Shown here piece by piece: positions 46,486 through 57,508 of a stretch of 64,000 bases of DNA. A program made the position numbers and the translations under genes. Source of the DNA: Pontivivens marinum (GTDB taxonomy: Bacteria > Pseudomonadota > Alphaproteobacteria > Rhodobacterales > Rhodobacteraceae); the NCBI RefSeq assembly GCF_900231835.1, contig NZ_OCTN01000001.1:434001-498000 (forward strand), in the 5' to 3' direction. The notes beneath the pieces were generated by a model. It was not told the DNA's origin and did no database searches. It was given only the letters and a program-made list of their open reading frames with translations. How positions within the stretch are numbered: the stretch's first letter is position 1; each line of letters begins with the position of its first letter.

Positions 46486-47146
46486 ATACCAGCCGTGGCG
46501 GCATTGGCCCTAGCTGCGCAATGAACCGGTCAATCTTGTCCAGATCCTTCACGCCAGCCGCGCTCTCAACCCCACTGGAAACATCCAGCTGGTTCGCTCC
46601 GGTCAGATTCGCTGCGCGCAATGCATTGTCCGGCGTCAGGCCACCGGCCAACATCCATGGAGTGGGCCAGCGCCGCCCCGAGAGCAGCGACCAGTCAAAG
46701 GCAACGCCGTTCCCACCGGGTAGATCAGCACCTTTGGGCGGCTTTGCGTCGATCAGCAGCTGATCTGCAACCTCGGCATAGATATCAATCTGCTCCAGAT
46801 CCTCAGCCCCGCGAATGCCCACGGCCTTCATCACCGGCAGGCCATACCGAGCGCGAATCTCGGCCACGCGCTCAGGGGTTTCGTTGCCATGTAGCTGCAA
46901 CATGTCCAGCGGCACCGCATCGTTGATCGCATCAAGCGTTTCGTTGTCGGCATCAACCACCAGAGCAACTTTGCACACACCCGGCGGCACATCGGCCGCC
47001 AGTTCGCGCGCTAGCTCAATGGAAATATTGCGGGGCGACTTGGGGAAAAACACGAAGCCGACATAGGCCGCCCCCGCATTAACCGCCGCCGCAACGCTGT
47101 CAACCGTGGTTAGGCCGCAGATTTTTGCACGTATTGCAGTGGTCAC
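46484..47146 (-). CDS. trpF: Phosphoribosylanthranilate isomerase
   Basis: Third committed step of tryptophan synthesis, an Amadori rearrangement on a TIM barrel. 220 residues. The catalytic Cys lies in [17 protein letters not shown] is on strand 3-4, and the catalytic Asp in FDWS and the phosphate-binding [10 protein letters not shown] and VSSGVES loops follow. It overlaps lapA by 4 bases. Confidence 0.96.
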   Translation of the reverse strand: MTTAIRAKICGLTTVDSVAAAVNAGAAYVGFVFFPKSPRNISIELARELAADVPPGVCKVALVVDADNETLDAINDAVPLDMLQLHGNETPERVAEIRARYGLPVMKAVGIRGAEDLEQIDIYAEVADQLLIDAKPPKGADLPGGNGVAFDWSLLSGRRWPTPWMLAGGLTPDNALRAANLTGANQLDVSSGVESAAGVKDLDKIDRFIAQLGPMPPRLV

Positions 47147-47478
47147 TTCAACAGCTCCAGCACGTCATCCTCCACCGCGCCGCTATCACGACGCAGGGTG
47201 GTCACCTCACGCTCCAGCGCGACAATCTGACGCCGACGCTGTTTCGCAACTGTGCGGGTGCGCTGATCGCGCAACCATTCCCAGAACCAGCCAAGGGCAA
47301 AGCCCCCGGTCGCCATAACGATCATCACGACCGATAGCGGCATCTGCTGATTCCATGTGGTCAAGAAACCCAGCTGCGATGGCAGCAATTCCACTGTCAC
47401 CGTTTCACGGTTTGCAATAATCAGCAAAACGATCAGCACAGCCAGAATGGCCAGCAGGGTCATCTTCAAAATGCGCAT
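47143..47478 (-). CDS. LapA-domain (DUF1049) membrane protein
   Basis: 111 residues. Two membrane segments ([24 protein letters not shown] and [21 protein letters not shown]) and a cytoplasmic helical tail ([22 protein letters not shown]) that probably forms a coiled coil. LapA in E. coli works with LapB in regulating lipopolysaccharide synthesis; no lapB is adjacent here. It lies 23 bases after ihfB. Confidence 0.82.
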   Translation of the reverse strand: MRILKMTLLAILAVLIVLLIIANRETVTVELLPSQLGFLTTWNQQMPLSVVMIVMATGGFALGWFWEWLRDQRTRTVAKQRRRQIVALEREVTTLRRDSGAVEDDVLELLK

Positions 47479-47501
47479 ATCAAGTCTCCCTCAGCGCGGG
47501 A

Positions 47502-47783
47502 TCACTTGCCGTTCAAACGGTCCCGCAGCAATTTGCCTGTCTTGAAGAAAGGTACGTGTTTTTCCTCGACGTCAACAGCTTCCCCTGTTCTGGGGTTCCG
47601 TCCAAGGCGCGCTTCGCGCTGTTTTACGGAAAATGCACCAAAACCTCGTAACTCAACCCGGTTGCCGGAGGCCATCGCCTCAATGATCTCATCGAATACG
47701 GTTCCGACAATACGTTCAACATCCCGTTGGTATAAGTGTGGGTTCTCTTCGGCGATTTTCTGAATAAGCTCCGATTTAATCAA
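47502..47783 (-). CDS. ihfB: Integration host factor beta subunit
   Basis: 93-residue nucleoid protein of the HU/IHF family that bends DNA at specific sites together with IHF alpha. [26 protein letters not shown] forms the helical base; [27 protein letters not shown] is the DNA-binding arm with the intercalating Pro; [14 protein letters not shown] is the usual end. The order rpsA-ihfB is common. It heads ihfB-lapA-trpF. Confidence 0.95.
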   Translation of the reverse strand: MIKSELIQKIAEENPHLYQRDVERIVGTVFDEIIEAMASGNRVELRGFGAFSVKQREARLGRNPRTGEAVDVEEKHVPFFKTGKLLRDRLNGK

Positions 47784-47997
47784 GGTTCAATATCCCTCGT
47801 ACGGCGGTTGGCCCGCGTTCACAATTTCAGACATCTGTGACACGTCCCGAACCTACGTGGCAAACCGAAAATGCCAACGAAATAAGGCTTTTAGCTGAGT
47901 TCTGCCGCCACAATTCGCTCAACCATGGGTGTAACTCGTTGTAATATAGTTATATTGTCGGGAATTTCTGTACCAAATGGTACACTTTCCACAGAAT

Positions 47998-48030
47998 GGA
48001 AAAGGGCACCGCTGCGATGCAGCGATGCCC
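47998..48030 (-). terminator. Intrinsic terminator after rpsA
   Basis: On the minus strand, GGGCATCGCTGC / GCAGCGGTGCCC (12-base arms, one mismatch) with a 3-base loop, followed by TTTT. It begins 22 bases after the rpsA stop. The rest of the 269-base rpsA-ihfB gap shows no other clear element, though it should contain the ihfB promoter. Confidence 0.75.
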
Positions 48031-48052
48031 CTAAAACGACTATTGTCGTGAC

Positions 48053-49735
48053 TTACTCGTCGTCACGGCCCTTCAGCGCCGCGCCGAGGATGTCGCCCAA
48101 GGACGCGCCAGAATCAGAGGAACCGTACTGCTCAACGGCTTCCTTCTCTTCTGCGATCTCACGTGCCTTGATCGAGAGGCCAAGACGACGGGACGCCTTG
48201 TCGATCTGGGTGATGCGCGCATCAACCTTGTCACCGACGGAGAAACGCTCGGGGCGCTGCTCGGAACGGTCACGCGACAGGTCGGAACGACGGATGAAGG
48301 CCTTCATGCCATCATACTCGACCTCGATGCCGCCCTCTTCGATGGAGGTGACGTTGACGGTCACAACCTGGCCACGCTTGATACCATCAACCGCGCCGTC
48401 GAAGCTCTCGTCCAGTGCCTTGATCGACAGGGAGATACGCTCACGCTCCGGGTCGATCTCGGTGACCTTCGCGCGAACGATGTCGCCCTTCTTGTAGTCC
48501 TCGATGGCCTCTTCGCCACGGCGATCCCAGTCGATATCGCTGAGGTGAACCATGCCGTCGATGTCGCCATCCAGACCAATGAACAGACCGAATTCGGTGA
48601 TGTTCTTGACCTCGCCCTCGACCTCGGTGCCGGGAGGATACGCAGCTTCGAAGTTCTCCCAAGGGTTACCCTGAGTTTGCTTGAGGCCGAGCGACACGCG
48701 ACGCTTCGCGGTGTCGATCTCCAGAACCATGACTTCCACTTCCTGCGAGGTGGAGACAATCTTGCCCGGGTGAACGTTCTTCTTCGTCCAGGACATTTCG
48801 GAGACGTGTACCAGACCCTCAACACCAGGCTCCAGCTCAACGAATGCGCCGTAGTCAGTGATGTTGGTAACGCGACCGGTGTGACGGCTGTCGATTGGGA
48901 ACTTGCCCTCGACATCATCCCATGGATCAGCCTGAAGCTGCTTCATGCCGAGCGAGATACGCTGGGTATCTTTGTTGATCTTAACGACCTGAACCTTGAC
49001 GGACTCGCCGATGTTCAGAATCTCGTTCGGGTGGTTCACACGGCGCCATGCCATGTCGGTAACGTGCAACAGCCCGTCAACGCCGCCCAGATCGACGAAT
49101 GCGCCGTACTCGGTGATGTTCTTAACAACACCCTCGATCACGTCACCTTCGGTCAGCTTGCCAACGATCTCGGCGCGCTGCTCGGCGCGGGACTCTTCGA
49201 GAACCGCACGACGCGATACAACGATGTTACCGCGACGGCGGTCCATCTTCAGTACCTGGAATGGCTGGGGCAGACCCATCAATGGGCCGGCATCGCGCAC
49301 GGGGCGCACATCAACCTGCGAACCTGGCAGGAACGCAACAGCGCCGCCCAGATCCACGGTGAAGCCACCCTTGACGCGACCGAAGATTGCGCCCTCGACG
49401 CGCTCCTCTTTCTCGTATGCTTTCTCCAGACGGTCCCATGCCTCTTCGCGGCGGGCCTTATCGCGGGAGATGACAGCTTCGCCACGGGCGTTTTCAACGC
49501 GCTCGAGGTAAACCTCAACTTCGTCGCCTGGGGCGATTTCAGCTTCCTGGCCGGGCTGTGCGAATTCTTTCAGCTCGACACGGCCTTCCATTTTGTAGCC
49601 GATGTCGATGATGGCCTGTCCAGCTTCGATAGCGATGACAGTACCTTTGACAACAGTTCCCTCTTCGGGGGTTGTCAGCTCGAAGCTCTCGTTCAACAGT
49701 GCTTCGAAATCTTCCATACTTGTTTGAGTAGCCAT
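48053..49735 (-). CDS. rpsA: 30S ribosomal protein S1
   Basis: 560 residues with six S1 RNA-binding domains, for example GTVVKGTVIAIEAGQAIIDIGYK, VVKNITEYGAFVDLGGVDGLLH and GRVTNITDYGAFVELEPGVEGLVH. S1 unfolds mRNA and helps place it on the 30S subunit. The start is at 49735, with AGGAG 11 bases upstream. An inverted repeat in the leader may control it, since S1 represses its own translation in E. coli. Confidence 0.97.
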   Translation of the reverse strand: MATQTSMEDFEALLNESFELTTPEEGTVVKGTVIAIEAGQAIIDIGYKMEGRVELKEFAQPGQEAEIAPGDEVEVYLERVENARGEAVISRDKARREEAWDRLEKAYEKEERVEGAIFGRVKGGFTVDLGGAVAFLPGSQVDVRPVRDAGPLMGLPQPFQVLKMDRRRGNIVVSRRAVLEESRAEQRAEIVGKLTEGDVIEGVVKNITEYGAFVDLGGVDGLLHVTDMAWRRVNHPNEILNIGESVKVQVVKINKDTQRISLGMKQLQADPWDDVEGKFPIDSRHTGRVTNITDYGAFVELEPGVEGLVHVSEMSWTKKNVHPGKIVSTSQEVEVMVLEIDTAKRRVSLGLKQTQGNPWENFEAAYPPGTEVEGEVKNITEFGLFIGLDGDIDGMVHLSDIDWDRRGEEAIEDYKKGDIVRAKVTEIDPERERISLSIKALDESFDGAVDGIKRGQVVTVNVTSIEEGGIEVEYDGMKAFIRRSDLSRDRSEQRPERFSVGDKVDARITQIDKASRRLGLSIKAREIAEEKEAVEQYGSSDSGASLGDILGAALKGRDDE

Positions 49736-49837
49736 ACTGGCGCAGTCTCCTAAAGGTCGATTTTCACGGGCCTGGCGGTTGGTTCCGCCGGTCTTTCAAA
49801 GGTTGATGTCGGACCGGCCAAACGGTGCACAAAACCA

Positions 49838-49858
49838 CCCGATCGAAATTCGATCGGG
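49838..49858. promoter_or_regulatory. Palindrome in the rpsA leader / cmk-rpsA gap
   Basis: CCCGATCG-AAATT-CGATCGGG, an 8-base-pair hairpin (10-base arms if the loop is closed to one base). On the minus strand it is followed by GTGGTTTTG, a weak T-rich tail. It lies about 100 bases before the rpsA start, so it could be a weak cmk terminator or part of an S1 autoregulatory leader. Confidence 0.45.
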
Positions 49859-49933
49859 GATTCGCATACTGAACGGAGTCCGGGCGACGGGCGGGTCTAT
49901 ACGCTGTTTAGCGCAAGAGGGCAAGCATAGGGC

Positions 49934-50554
49934 TTAACGCTGCGCCTCGATGTGATGAATAGCCTGCGCCACGGCATCCTCAATCGACATATGCGTTGTG
50001 TCAAACACCACCGCATCATCCGCCGGACGCATCGGCGCCGCATCGCGTGAGGCATCGCGGCGGTCGCGTTCACGCAGATCCTCCAGCACGTCCTCAAGGC
50101 TAAGGTCAGGTCGCGTGCGCACCAATTCCGCGTGACGCCGCTTTGCCCGTTCCTCGTCCGAGGCGGTCACAAACAGCTTCGCCTCGGCTTCGGGACAGAC
50201 AACCGTGCCGATATCACGGCCATCCAGAACAGCCCCACCGGCGCGGCGAGCAAAGGCATGTTGCCAATCCAGCAGCGCCGCACGCACGGCGGGCATTGCG
50301 GCAACAACCGATGCAGCCTGCCCCGCATCTGCGGTGCGCAGGTCGTCCCGCTCCAGATCATCCTCGGTCAGGGTGCGGGCCGCACGCTCCGCCGCCGCAA
50401 GGTCCAGCGCGCCAAAGGACAGCGCCCGCGCACCGGTTGCACGGTACAGCAAGCCGGTATCCAGATGGGCAAAGCCGAAATGGGCCGAGACCGCCTTGGC
50501 AATCGTTCCCTTTCCAGCCGCGGCTGGCCCGTCGATGGCAATTGTGAAGCTCAC
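49934..50554 (-). CDS. cmk: Cytidylate kinase
   Basis: Phosphorylates CMP and dCMP. 206 residues from a GTG at 50554, preceded by GGGAGA. The P-loop reads [16 protein letters not shown], with [22 protein letters not shown] and the Arg-rich lid region [11 protein letters not shown]. Upstream of rpsA as in many proteobacteria (aroA-cmk-rpsA-ihfB order), with a GFA gene inserted. Confidence 0.95.
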   Translation of the reverse strand: MSFTIAIDGPAAAGKGTIAKAVSAHFGFAHLDTGLLYRATGARALSFGALDLAAAERAARTLTEDDLERDDLRTADAGQAASVVAAMPAVRAALLDWQHAFARRAGGAVLDGRDIGTVVCPEAEAKLFVTASDEERAKRRHAELVRTRPDLSLEDVLEDLRERDRRDASRDAAPMRPADDAVVFDTTHMSIEDAVAQAIHHIEAQR

Positions 50555-50619
50555 ACCGCTCTCCCGCTTGTTTCCTACATCATTTCGGTGCGCGACAGGG
50601 TCACGTCAAGAATGCAGGT

Positions 50620-51027
50620 CTATTTCGTCGTCATCACATCATCGGCCTGCGGGTAGACCGGCAGATCGTCGGTGATCTCGTAATAGCTGCCCTTATCCGC
50701 CGCAAAGATATGTCCGCGCAGTTGCAAATCCGTCTGCCCGTCCAGCGTTCCAGCCCAGATCGAGATATTCTCGCCGCCGCCATCCCAGAACATGGACGAC
50801 CCGCAATCAGGGCAAAACCCGCGCCGTGCAGTGCCGGAACTGGCGAACCATTTCACATCACCCGCGATTTTCAGATCCCCCCGCGCGGCGGAGGTCGCGG
50901 CACCGTAATGCCCCGATGTTTTGCGGCATTGCACACAGTGGCAGGCAACCACAGGACGCAAGCTGCCCCGCACCTGATATTTAACCGCGCCGCACAGGCA
51001 GCTGCCGCGATGACGTTCGCTCATCAT
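50620..51027 (-). CDS. GFA family protein (CENP-V/Gfa zinc fold)
   Basis: 135 residues. Zinc-binding Cys are in GSCLCGAVKY, ACHCVQCRKTSG and GFCPDCGSSMFW, the standard GFA pattern. The family was named for glutathione-dependent formaldehyde activation, but most members have no proven activity. It starts 1 base after the aroA stop, so it is translated with aroA, and it separates aroA from cmk. Confidence 0.88.
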   Translation of the reverse strand: MMSERHRGSCLCGAVKYQVRGSLRPVVACHCVQCRKTSGHYGAATSAARGDLKIAGDVKWFASSGTARRGFCPDCGSSMFWDGGGENISIWAGTLDGQTDLQLRGHIFAADKGSYYEITDDLPVYPQADDVMTTK

Positions 51028-51028
51028 A

Positions 51029-52363
51029 TCACCCGTTATGCCGCTGGAAGGACGCGCCCATTTCTTCCATCAGGGGCAGGAAGTTCGGGAAGCTGGTCTC
51101 AACCACCGTCGCATCATCAATGCGCACGGGGTTTTGCGTGGCCATGCCGAGGCAGAAAAAGCTCATCGCGATGCGGTGATCCAGACGGGTGCCGACGGTC
51201 GCGCCGCCCGGAACCTTGCCGCCCATGCCGTAAACGGTGAAGCTGTCCTCGGTTTCCTCAACCTTTACGCCGCATGCCTCCAGCCCACGGGCCATGGCGT
51301 CGATGCGGTCGGATTCCTTGACCCGCAATTCCTTGACGCCGCGCATCACGGTGACACCCTCGGCCAAGGCGGCAACGACGGACAGGATCGGATATTCGTC
51401 GATCATAGAGGCCGCGCGCTCTGGCGGAACCTCGATCCCCTTCATCGGGCCGAAGCGGGCGCGCAGATCGGCAACAGGCTCACCGCCCTCCTCGCGCTCA
51501 TTCTCGAATGTCAGGTCGGCACCCATTTCGCGCAGAGTGGTGTACAGCCCCGCCCGCGTCGGGTTCAGGCCGATACCGGGCACCAGCACGTCGGACCCCT
51601 CGCAGATCAGCGCGGCACAGACGGGAAACGCAGCCGAGGACGGATCACGCGGCACGGCAATAACTTGCGGCTTCAACTCCGGCTGCCCCTTGAGCGTGAT
51701 GACCAGCCCGTCCGTCTCCACCTGCGCGCCAAAACCTCGCAGCATCCGTTCCGTATGATCGCGGGTCGCCTCGATCTCCTCAACCACGGTATCACCCGGC
51801 GCGTTCAGACCGGCCAACAGCACAGCGGATTTCACCTGTGCGGAGGGCACCGGAACCTTGTAATACACCGGCACCGGCGTTGCGGCACCTGCCAGCGTCA
51901 GCGGCAACCGCCCACCGGACCGGCCATGGGCAACCGCGCCGAACAGCGCCAACGGATCGGTCACGCGGCCCATAGGGCGCGAACGCAGGCTGGCATCGCC
52001 GGTAAATGTCGTCGAGAATCCATGAGTCGCCACGGTGCCCATCAACAGGCGCACGCCCGTGCCGGAATTACCGCAATCGATCACGTCCTCAGGTTCGGAA
52101 AACCCGCCAACGCCCACGCCATGGATCGACCAATCGCCCTGCCCGTGGCGGATAACCTCGGCGCCCAATGCCTGCATCGCCTTGGCCGTGTCGAGCACAT
52201 CTGCCCCTTCGAGCAAGCCAGACACCTTGGTTTCCCCCACCGCCATCGCGCCAAAGATCAGCGAGCGGTGCGAGACCGACTTATCACCTGGGATCGAGGC
52301 AGTGCCGTTGAGGGACGCGCCGGGTACGGCGCTCATCGGACGGGGTTCACCGGTATGGGACAT
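51029..52363 (-). CDS. aroA: 3-phosphoshikimate 1-carboxyvinyltransferase (EPSP synthase)
   Basis: Joins PEP to shikimate-3-phosphate in aromatic amino acid synthesis. 444 residues. [17 protein letters not shown] starts the first domain; [12 protein letters not shown] and [10 protein letters not shown] line the PEP site and resemble the class II (CP4-like) group. The residue corresponding to the CP4 resistance Ala is Gly here (GNSGT). LRVKESDRI is the usual C-terminal motif. AGGAG precedes the ATG by 5-6 bases. Confidence 0.95.
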   Translation of the reverse strand: MSHTGEPRPMSAVPGASLNGTASIPGDKSVSHRSLIFGAMAVGETKVSGLLEGADVLDTAKAMQALGAEVIRHGQGDWSIHGVGVGGFSEPEDVIDCGNSGTGVRLLMGTVATHGFSTTFTGDASLRSRPMGRVTDPLALFGAVAHGRSGGRLPLTLAGAATPVPVYYKVPVPSAQVKSAVLLAGLNAPGDTVVEEIEATRDHTERMLRGFGAQVETDGLVITLKGQPELKPQVIAVPRDPSSAAFPVCAALICEGSDVLVPGIGLNPTRAGLYTTLREMGADLTFENEREEGGEPVADLRARFGPMKGIEVPPERAASMIDEYPILSVVAALAEGVTVMRGVKELRVKESDRIDAMARGLEACGVKVEETEDSFTVYGMGGKVPGGATVGTRLDHRIAMSFFCLGMATQNPVRIDDATVVETSFPNFLPLMEEMGASFQRHNG

Positions 52364-52459
52364 GGGAGCTCCTGAATATTTGTGCCTGCTATAGCCCGCA
52401 ACGCCGTTACGGGGCAGACCAAAAATATCAGCAGGAGGGGTTTTTCGGCGCGTAAACGT

Positions 52460-53203
52460 TCAAACGCGCCGGAAAGTTAGGTAATGGGGCACACGATCCT
52501 CACGGATCGCCTTGGCCTCGTAACGGGTGCGGGTCCAATCGGACCACGGCTCACGCCAATCGGTCGGCCCCTCGGCCAGCCATTCGAATTCCGGCATATT
52601 GTGCACAACCTCTAGCGTGTGGCGCACATAATCGGGAATGTCGGTCGCTACCCGCAAATGCGAGCCGGATTTCAGACACCGTGCAAGGGCGGTGAAATTC
52701 TCGATGCTGGCGAAACGGCGACGATGGTGCCGTGTCTTGGGCCATGGATCGGGGTACAGCAGGAACGCCTTGTCCAGACTGTCCTCGGGCAAGACCTCCA
52801 TCAGATCGCGTGCATCCCCTGCGTGAATGCGCACGTTCTCCAACTTGTCATCCCGCATTTTGCTGAGCAATTGCGCGACGCCGTTCATATACGGTTCACA
52901 CCCGATAATACCCACATCGGGGTTCAGGCCCGCCTGATGGAACATATGCTCACCCGCGCCGAACCCGACCTCTAGCCAGACGGGCGCATCCCGCCCGAAC
53001 AGCTCGGTCAGATCCATAGGCGTGCGATCCGGGTTATCCTCACGGGTGACGCCCTGCGGCGCAATCTCGCCGAGGGTTACCTCCATGTCATGCGCCTGGG
53101 CCGCGCGCAGCTTTTTGCCGTGGCGCCGTCCATAGAAGTTGCGCCACTCGGTCCCATCCTCACGGACGGGACCAATACCCTTTGTCGGAGATTTCTTTGG
53201 CAT
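52460..53203 (-). CDS. trmB: tRNA (guanine46-N7)-methyltransferase
   Basis: SAM-dependent enzyme making m7G46 in the tRNA variable loop. 247 residues. SAM motif I VWLEVGFGAGEHM, GCEPYMNGVAQ, and the signature LLYPDPWPKTRHHRRRF are present; WSDWTRTRYEAKA near the end is also typical. The start codon shares one base with the metK stop (TGATG), so it depends on metK translation and perhaps on its riboswitch. Confidence 0.96.
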   Translation of the reverse strand: MPKKSPTKGIGPVREDGTEWRNFYGRRHGKKLRAAQAHDMEVTLGEIAPQGVTREDNPDRTPMDLTELFGRDAPVWLEVGFGAGEHMFHQAGLNPDVGIIGCEPYMNGVAQLLSKMRDDKLENVRIHAGDARDLMEVLPEDSLDKAFLLYPDPWPKTRHHRRRFASIENFTALARCLKSGSHLRVATDIPDYVRHTLEVVHNMPEFEWLAEGPTDWREPWSDWTRTRYEAKAIREDRVPHYLTFRRV

Positions 53204-54354
53204 CAGACCGCGCGCTTCAACGCGTCAACAAGGTTGGTGCGCTCCCACGAGAAACCACCATCCGCATCGGGTTCACGCCCGAAATGACCATAGGCCGCAG
53301 TGCGCTGATAGATCGCGCGGTTCAGGCTCAGCTTTTCACGAATGCCCTTGGGCGTCAGGTCCATAACTTGGGCCACAGCGCTCTCGATCACGCTTTCATG
53401 TACGGTGCCTGTGCCATGCGTATCGACATAGATCGACAGCGGTGCGGCAACGCCAATCGCGTAGCTCAACTGCAAGGTACAGCGGCTGGCCAGACCGGCA
53501 GCCACGATGTTCTTGGCCAGATAGCGCGCGGCATAGGCTGCGGAGCGGTCCACCTTGGTCCAGTCCTTGCCCGAAAACGCACCGCCACCATGGGGCGCAG
53601 CACCGCCATACGTGTCCACAATGATCTTACGGCCCGTCAGGCCAGCATCGCCATCAGGCCCGCCGATGACGAACTTACCGGTGGGGTTAACGTGCCAAAC
53701 GGTTTGCGGCGTGATCCACCCCTCGGGCAGAACTTCACGAATATAGGGCTCAACCACATCGCGCACATCGGCGCTGGTCATGGAGTGGTCCATGTGCTGC
53801 GTGGACAGCACGATCGAGGACACATCAACCGGCATCCCGTTTTCATAACGCACCGAGAGCTGCGATTTCGCGTCAGGGCCCAGTACGGCCGCATCACCCG
53901 ACTTACGTGCGTCGGCCAAACGCTTCAGGATCGCATGCGAGAACTGGATCGGCGCTGGCATCAGTGCGTCCGTTTCACTGCATGCATAACCGAACATGAT
54001 GCCCTGATCGCCAGCACCGTCTGTATCAACGCCCTGTGCAATTTCACTGGACTGTTCGTGCAGCAGGTTGGTGACCTCCATGGTTTCCCAGTGGAAGCCC
54101 TCCTGCTCGTAGCCAATACCCTTGACCGTTTCGCGTGCGATTTCCTCAACACGGCGCATAACGGATTCAGGGCCGCGCACCTCACCACCGATCACAACGC
54201 GATTGGTGGTTGCGAATGTTTCGCATGCAACCCGCGAGAACGGCTCCTCCGCTAGAAATGCATCAAGGATCGCATCCGAGATTTGATCGCAAACCTTATC
54301 GGGATGTCCCTCGGAAACGGATTCCGAAGTAAAGAGATAGTTCTGGCGGGTCAT
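53203..54354 (-). CDS. metK: S-adenosylmethionine synthetase
   Basis: Makes SAM from methionine and ATP. 383 residues. The N-terminal [21 protein letters not shown] contains the catalytic His; [10 protein letters not shown], the [23 protein letters not shown]-loop region and [11 protein letters not shown] are family signatures. A candidate SAM/SAH riboswitch covers its Shine-Dalgarno. trmB, a SAM user, is coupled behind it. Confidence 0.97.
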   Translation of the reverse strand: MTRQNYLFTSESVSEGHPDKVCDQISDAILDAFLAEEPFSRVACETFATTNRVVIGGEVRGPESVMRRVEEIARETVKGIGYEQEGFHWETMEVTNLLHEQSSEIAQGVDTDGAGDQGIMFGYACSETDALMPAPIQFSHAILKRLADARKSGDAAVLGPDAKSQLSVRYENGMPVDVSSIVLSTQHMDHSMTSADVRDVVEPYIREVLPEGWITPQTVWHVNPTGKFVIGGPDGDAGLTGRKIIVDTYGGAAPHGGGAFSGKDWTKVDRSAAYAARYLAKNIVAAGLASRCTLQLSYAIGVAAPLSIYVDTHGTGTVHESVIESAVAQVMDLTPKGIREKLSLNRAIYQRTAAYGHFGREPDADGGFSWERTNLVDALKRAV

Positions 54355-54357
54355 GAG

Positions 54358-54411
54358 AAGCGCTCCGAATTAAAAATACACTTCCGATGAAGCAGGAAGC
54401 CGCCGCATCGA
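54358..54411 (-). promoter_or_regulatory. SAM/SAH-type riboswitch before metK
   Basis: On the minus strand, a short stem GATG / CATC encloses the core CGGCTTCCTG, followed by an A/T-rich linker and AATTCGGAGCG. The GGAG in that last piece is the metK Shine-Dalgarno, 8 bases before the ATG. This order (CGGCTTCCTG core, AT linker, GGAGC) is how I remember the small pseudoknot SAM/SAH riboswitch of Rhodobacterales, where ligand binding hides the Shine-Dalgarno. Identified by eye; no covariance search was run. Confidence 0.75.
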
Positions 54412-54812
54412 AATGGAGGCCCGTTGGCCTCAAAGGCGGGGTGATACGCTTTCTTGCCCAAAACGCAATCCTTAACTGGGCAGCGCGGATTCGCCTGCGA
54501 CACCATGCGCCACCCCGATTGCGGGGGTCTGATTCCGGTGGTGCGGTTAGAGGCACCTGAAAATTCGTCAAAATCCGACCACAAAAAATCCGACTTTTAT
54601 CCTTTAAATTCAGTAAATTAAGACAGGTCAGAAAATTAAATCCATCCCCCCTGCATTTTTTTCTTTTCTCAACGGCAAAAGCATCCTATCTCCCCGATCA
54701 GACGCCAACGCACGCGCCTCTGGCACGGCATTTTTTGCACGGTTACGCAGCGACGGTAACGTCTCCCTTGGAAGTGAGCGGTCATATATGGCCGGGTCTA
54801 TTGGAGATGACC
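54412..54812. promoter_or_regulatory. Divergent leader and promoter region between metK and the decarboxylase gene
   Basis: About 400 bases without a convincing gene. For metK (minus), TTGACG (54566-54571) and TAACCG (54544-54549), 16 bases apart, form a weak promoter. For the decarboxylase (plus), the final 100 bases are rich in short hairpins: GTTAC / GTAAC around 54740-54760 and GGTCA / TGGCC around 54780-54793, ending in the GGAG of the next gene. The speF leader RNA motif known from alphaproteobacterial ornithine decarboxylase genes would lie here; I cannot confirm it by eye. Confidence 0.4.
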
Positions 54813-56009
54813 ATGAACGCTTTTGTAACCGACCTTTCCGGTCGCACCCGTACACCTGTATCTTCGTTTTCGGAGATGGCAGTCACCACCCGCGTTGAGA
54901 AGTTCATCGCCAATACCCAGTTCGACAAGCCGACGCTTGTTCTGGACACCGATGTAGTTGAGCGGAATTTCCTCGCCCTGCGCGCAGGTTTGGGCCACGC
55001 CCACATCCACTACGCGGTAAAGGCGAACCCTGATCGTGCAATCCTGTCGCGTCTGGTCGCGCTGGGGTCCGGCTTTGACGCCGCCTCGCGGGCCGAGATT
55101 GAGCAGTGCCTCGCATTGGGTGCCACGCCAGAGCAGATTTCCTTCGGCAACACGGTCAAACGTGCCTCCGACATTGCATTCGCACATGGTGCAGGCATCA
55201 ACCTGTTCGCCGCAGATGCCGAGGAAGAGCTGGAGAAAATCGCGGATCACGCACCCGGCGCGCAGGTTTACATTCGCCTGATCGTGGATGCGTCCGAGGC
55301 TGACTGGCCGCTAAGCCGTAAGTTCGGTTGCGCCCGTGACAAGGCTGTTTCCCTGCTGGATATGGCGCGCGAACTGGGCCTGAACCCAATCGGCTTCTCG
55401 TTCCATGTCGGCTCGCAGACCCGCAAATCGTCCATGTGGCGCACAACCCTCGACCAAATCGCTGAGATTTGGGCCGAGGCACACCGCGCCGGCCACGACC
55501 TGTCCTTGCTGAACATCGGCGGCGGCTTCCCTGCGTTCTATGGTGACGCGATCGAAGACCCAACCACCTATGCCGCATCGGTCATGGCGGAAATCGAGCA
55601 GCGTTTCGGCCATGTTGCACACATCATGGCAGAGCCGGGCCGTGGTCTGGTGGCAGAGGCAGGCGCGATTGCAGCAGAGGTTCTGCTGGTCTCGCGCAAG
55701 TCGGATAACGATATGCACCGCTGGGTGTTTCTGGACATCGGTAAATTCTCCGGTCTGGCAGAAACCATCGACGAGGCGATCCGCTACCAGTTCATCACGG
55801 GCCGCGATCATGAGCAGACAGGCCCCTGCATTCTGGCAGGCCCATCCTGCGACAGCGCCGATGTGCTGTACGAGAAGCGTCCGGTGAACCTGCCACTGGG
55901 CCTGCGTTCGGGTGATAAAGTCATCATCCGCAACTGCGGCGCCTATACCTCGACCTATTCGTCGGTCGGGTTCAACGGCTTCCCTCCACTGGACGTCGTT
56001 GTCATCTAA
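54813..56009 (+). CDS. Ornithine/lysine-type PLP decarboxylase (fold III)
   Basis: 398 residues from the ATG at 54813, with GGAG 6 bases upstream; the frame is open to 54735. The PLP Lys lies in HYAVKANPD at about residue 70, GFDAASRAEIEQCL follows, FHVGSQ and NIGGGFPAFY bind the phosphate, and CDSADVLYEKR has the active-site Cys and Asp. This is the eukaryotic-type ornithine decarboxylase family found in alphaproteobacteria; substrate could be ornithine, lysine or both. It feeds polyamine synthesis. A terminator follows. Confidence 0.9.
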   Translation: MNAFVTDLSGRTRTPVSSFSEMAVTTRVEKFIANTQFDKPTLVLDTDVVERNFLALRAGLGHAHIHYAVKANPDRAILSRLVALGSGFDAASRAEIEQCLALGATPEQISFGNTVKRASDIAFAHGAGINLFAADAEEELEKIADHAPGAQVYIRLIVDASEADWPLSRKFGCARDKAVSLLDMARELGLNPIGFSFHVGSQTRKSSMWRTTLDQIAEIWAEAHRAGHDLSLLNIGGGFPAFYGDAIEDPTTYAASVMAEIEQRFGHVAHIMAEPGRGLVAEAGAIAAEVLLVSRKSDNDMHRWVFLDIGKFSGLAETIDEAIRYQFITGRDHEQTGPCILAGPSCDSADVLYEKRPVNLPLGLRSGDKVIIRNCGAYTSTYSSVGFNGFPPLDVVVI

Positions 56010-56102
56010 CACCCCTGTGCAGCCACTTGGCGGCGGGGCACTGTAGGCGGAGCGCGCCATTCTACGCGCTCCTGCATCCCCAACGCATAACGCCGACACA
56101 TT

Positions 56103-56140
56103 CGACCCAGCCGCACCCCGCGACTGGGTCGTTTTCGTTT
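56103..56140 (+). terminator. Intrinsic terminator after the decarboxylase gene
   Basis: CGACCCAG / CTGGGTCG, extended inward by CGC / GCG, followed by TTTTCGTTT. It lies about 95 bases after the stop codon. Confidence 0.8.
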
Positions 56141-56166
56141 GGGCACCTGATACCCGCCCCGAAACG

Positions 56167-56197
56167 AAAAAAGCCCCCGGCGTGAACCGAGGGCTTT
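56167..56197 (-). terminator. Intrinsic terminator after mdh
   Basis: Read on the minus strand: AAAGCCCTCGG / CCGGGGGCTTT (one mismatch), followed by a run of six T. It lies 24 bases after the mdh stop. It can also act weakly in the plus direction, as a back-up to the terminator at 56103. Confidence 0.8.
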
Positions 56198-56220
56198 CTC
56201 ATTCTTCAGTCGGGATCAAA

Positions 56221-57508
<1,288 letters not shown>

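Noticed and set aside
48545-49753. Long plus-strand open frame (402 codons)
   Set aside because: Shadow of rpsA.
51038-52375. Long plus-strand open frame (445 codons)
   Set aside because: Exact shadow of aroA; no plausible motifs or ribosome binding site.
54351-54584. 77-codon minus-strand frame ending in the metK ATGA, with CPVKDC and RCGG-like Cys
   Set aside because: It starts with TTG without a ribosome binding site, and its end coincides with the riboswitch, whose sequence explains the conservation better.
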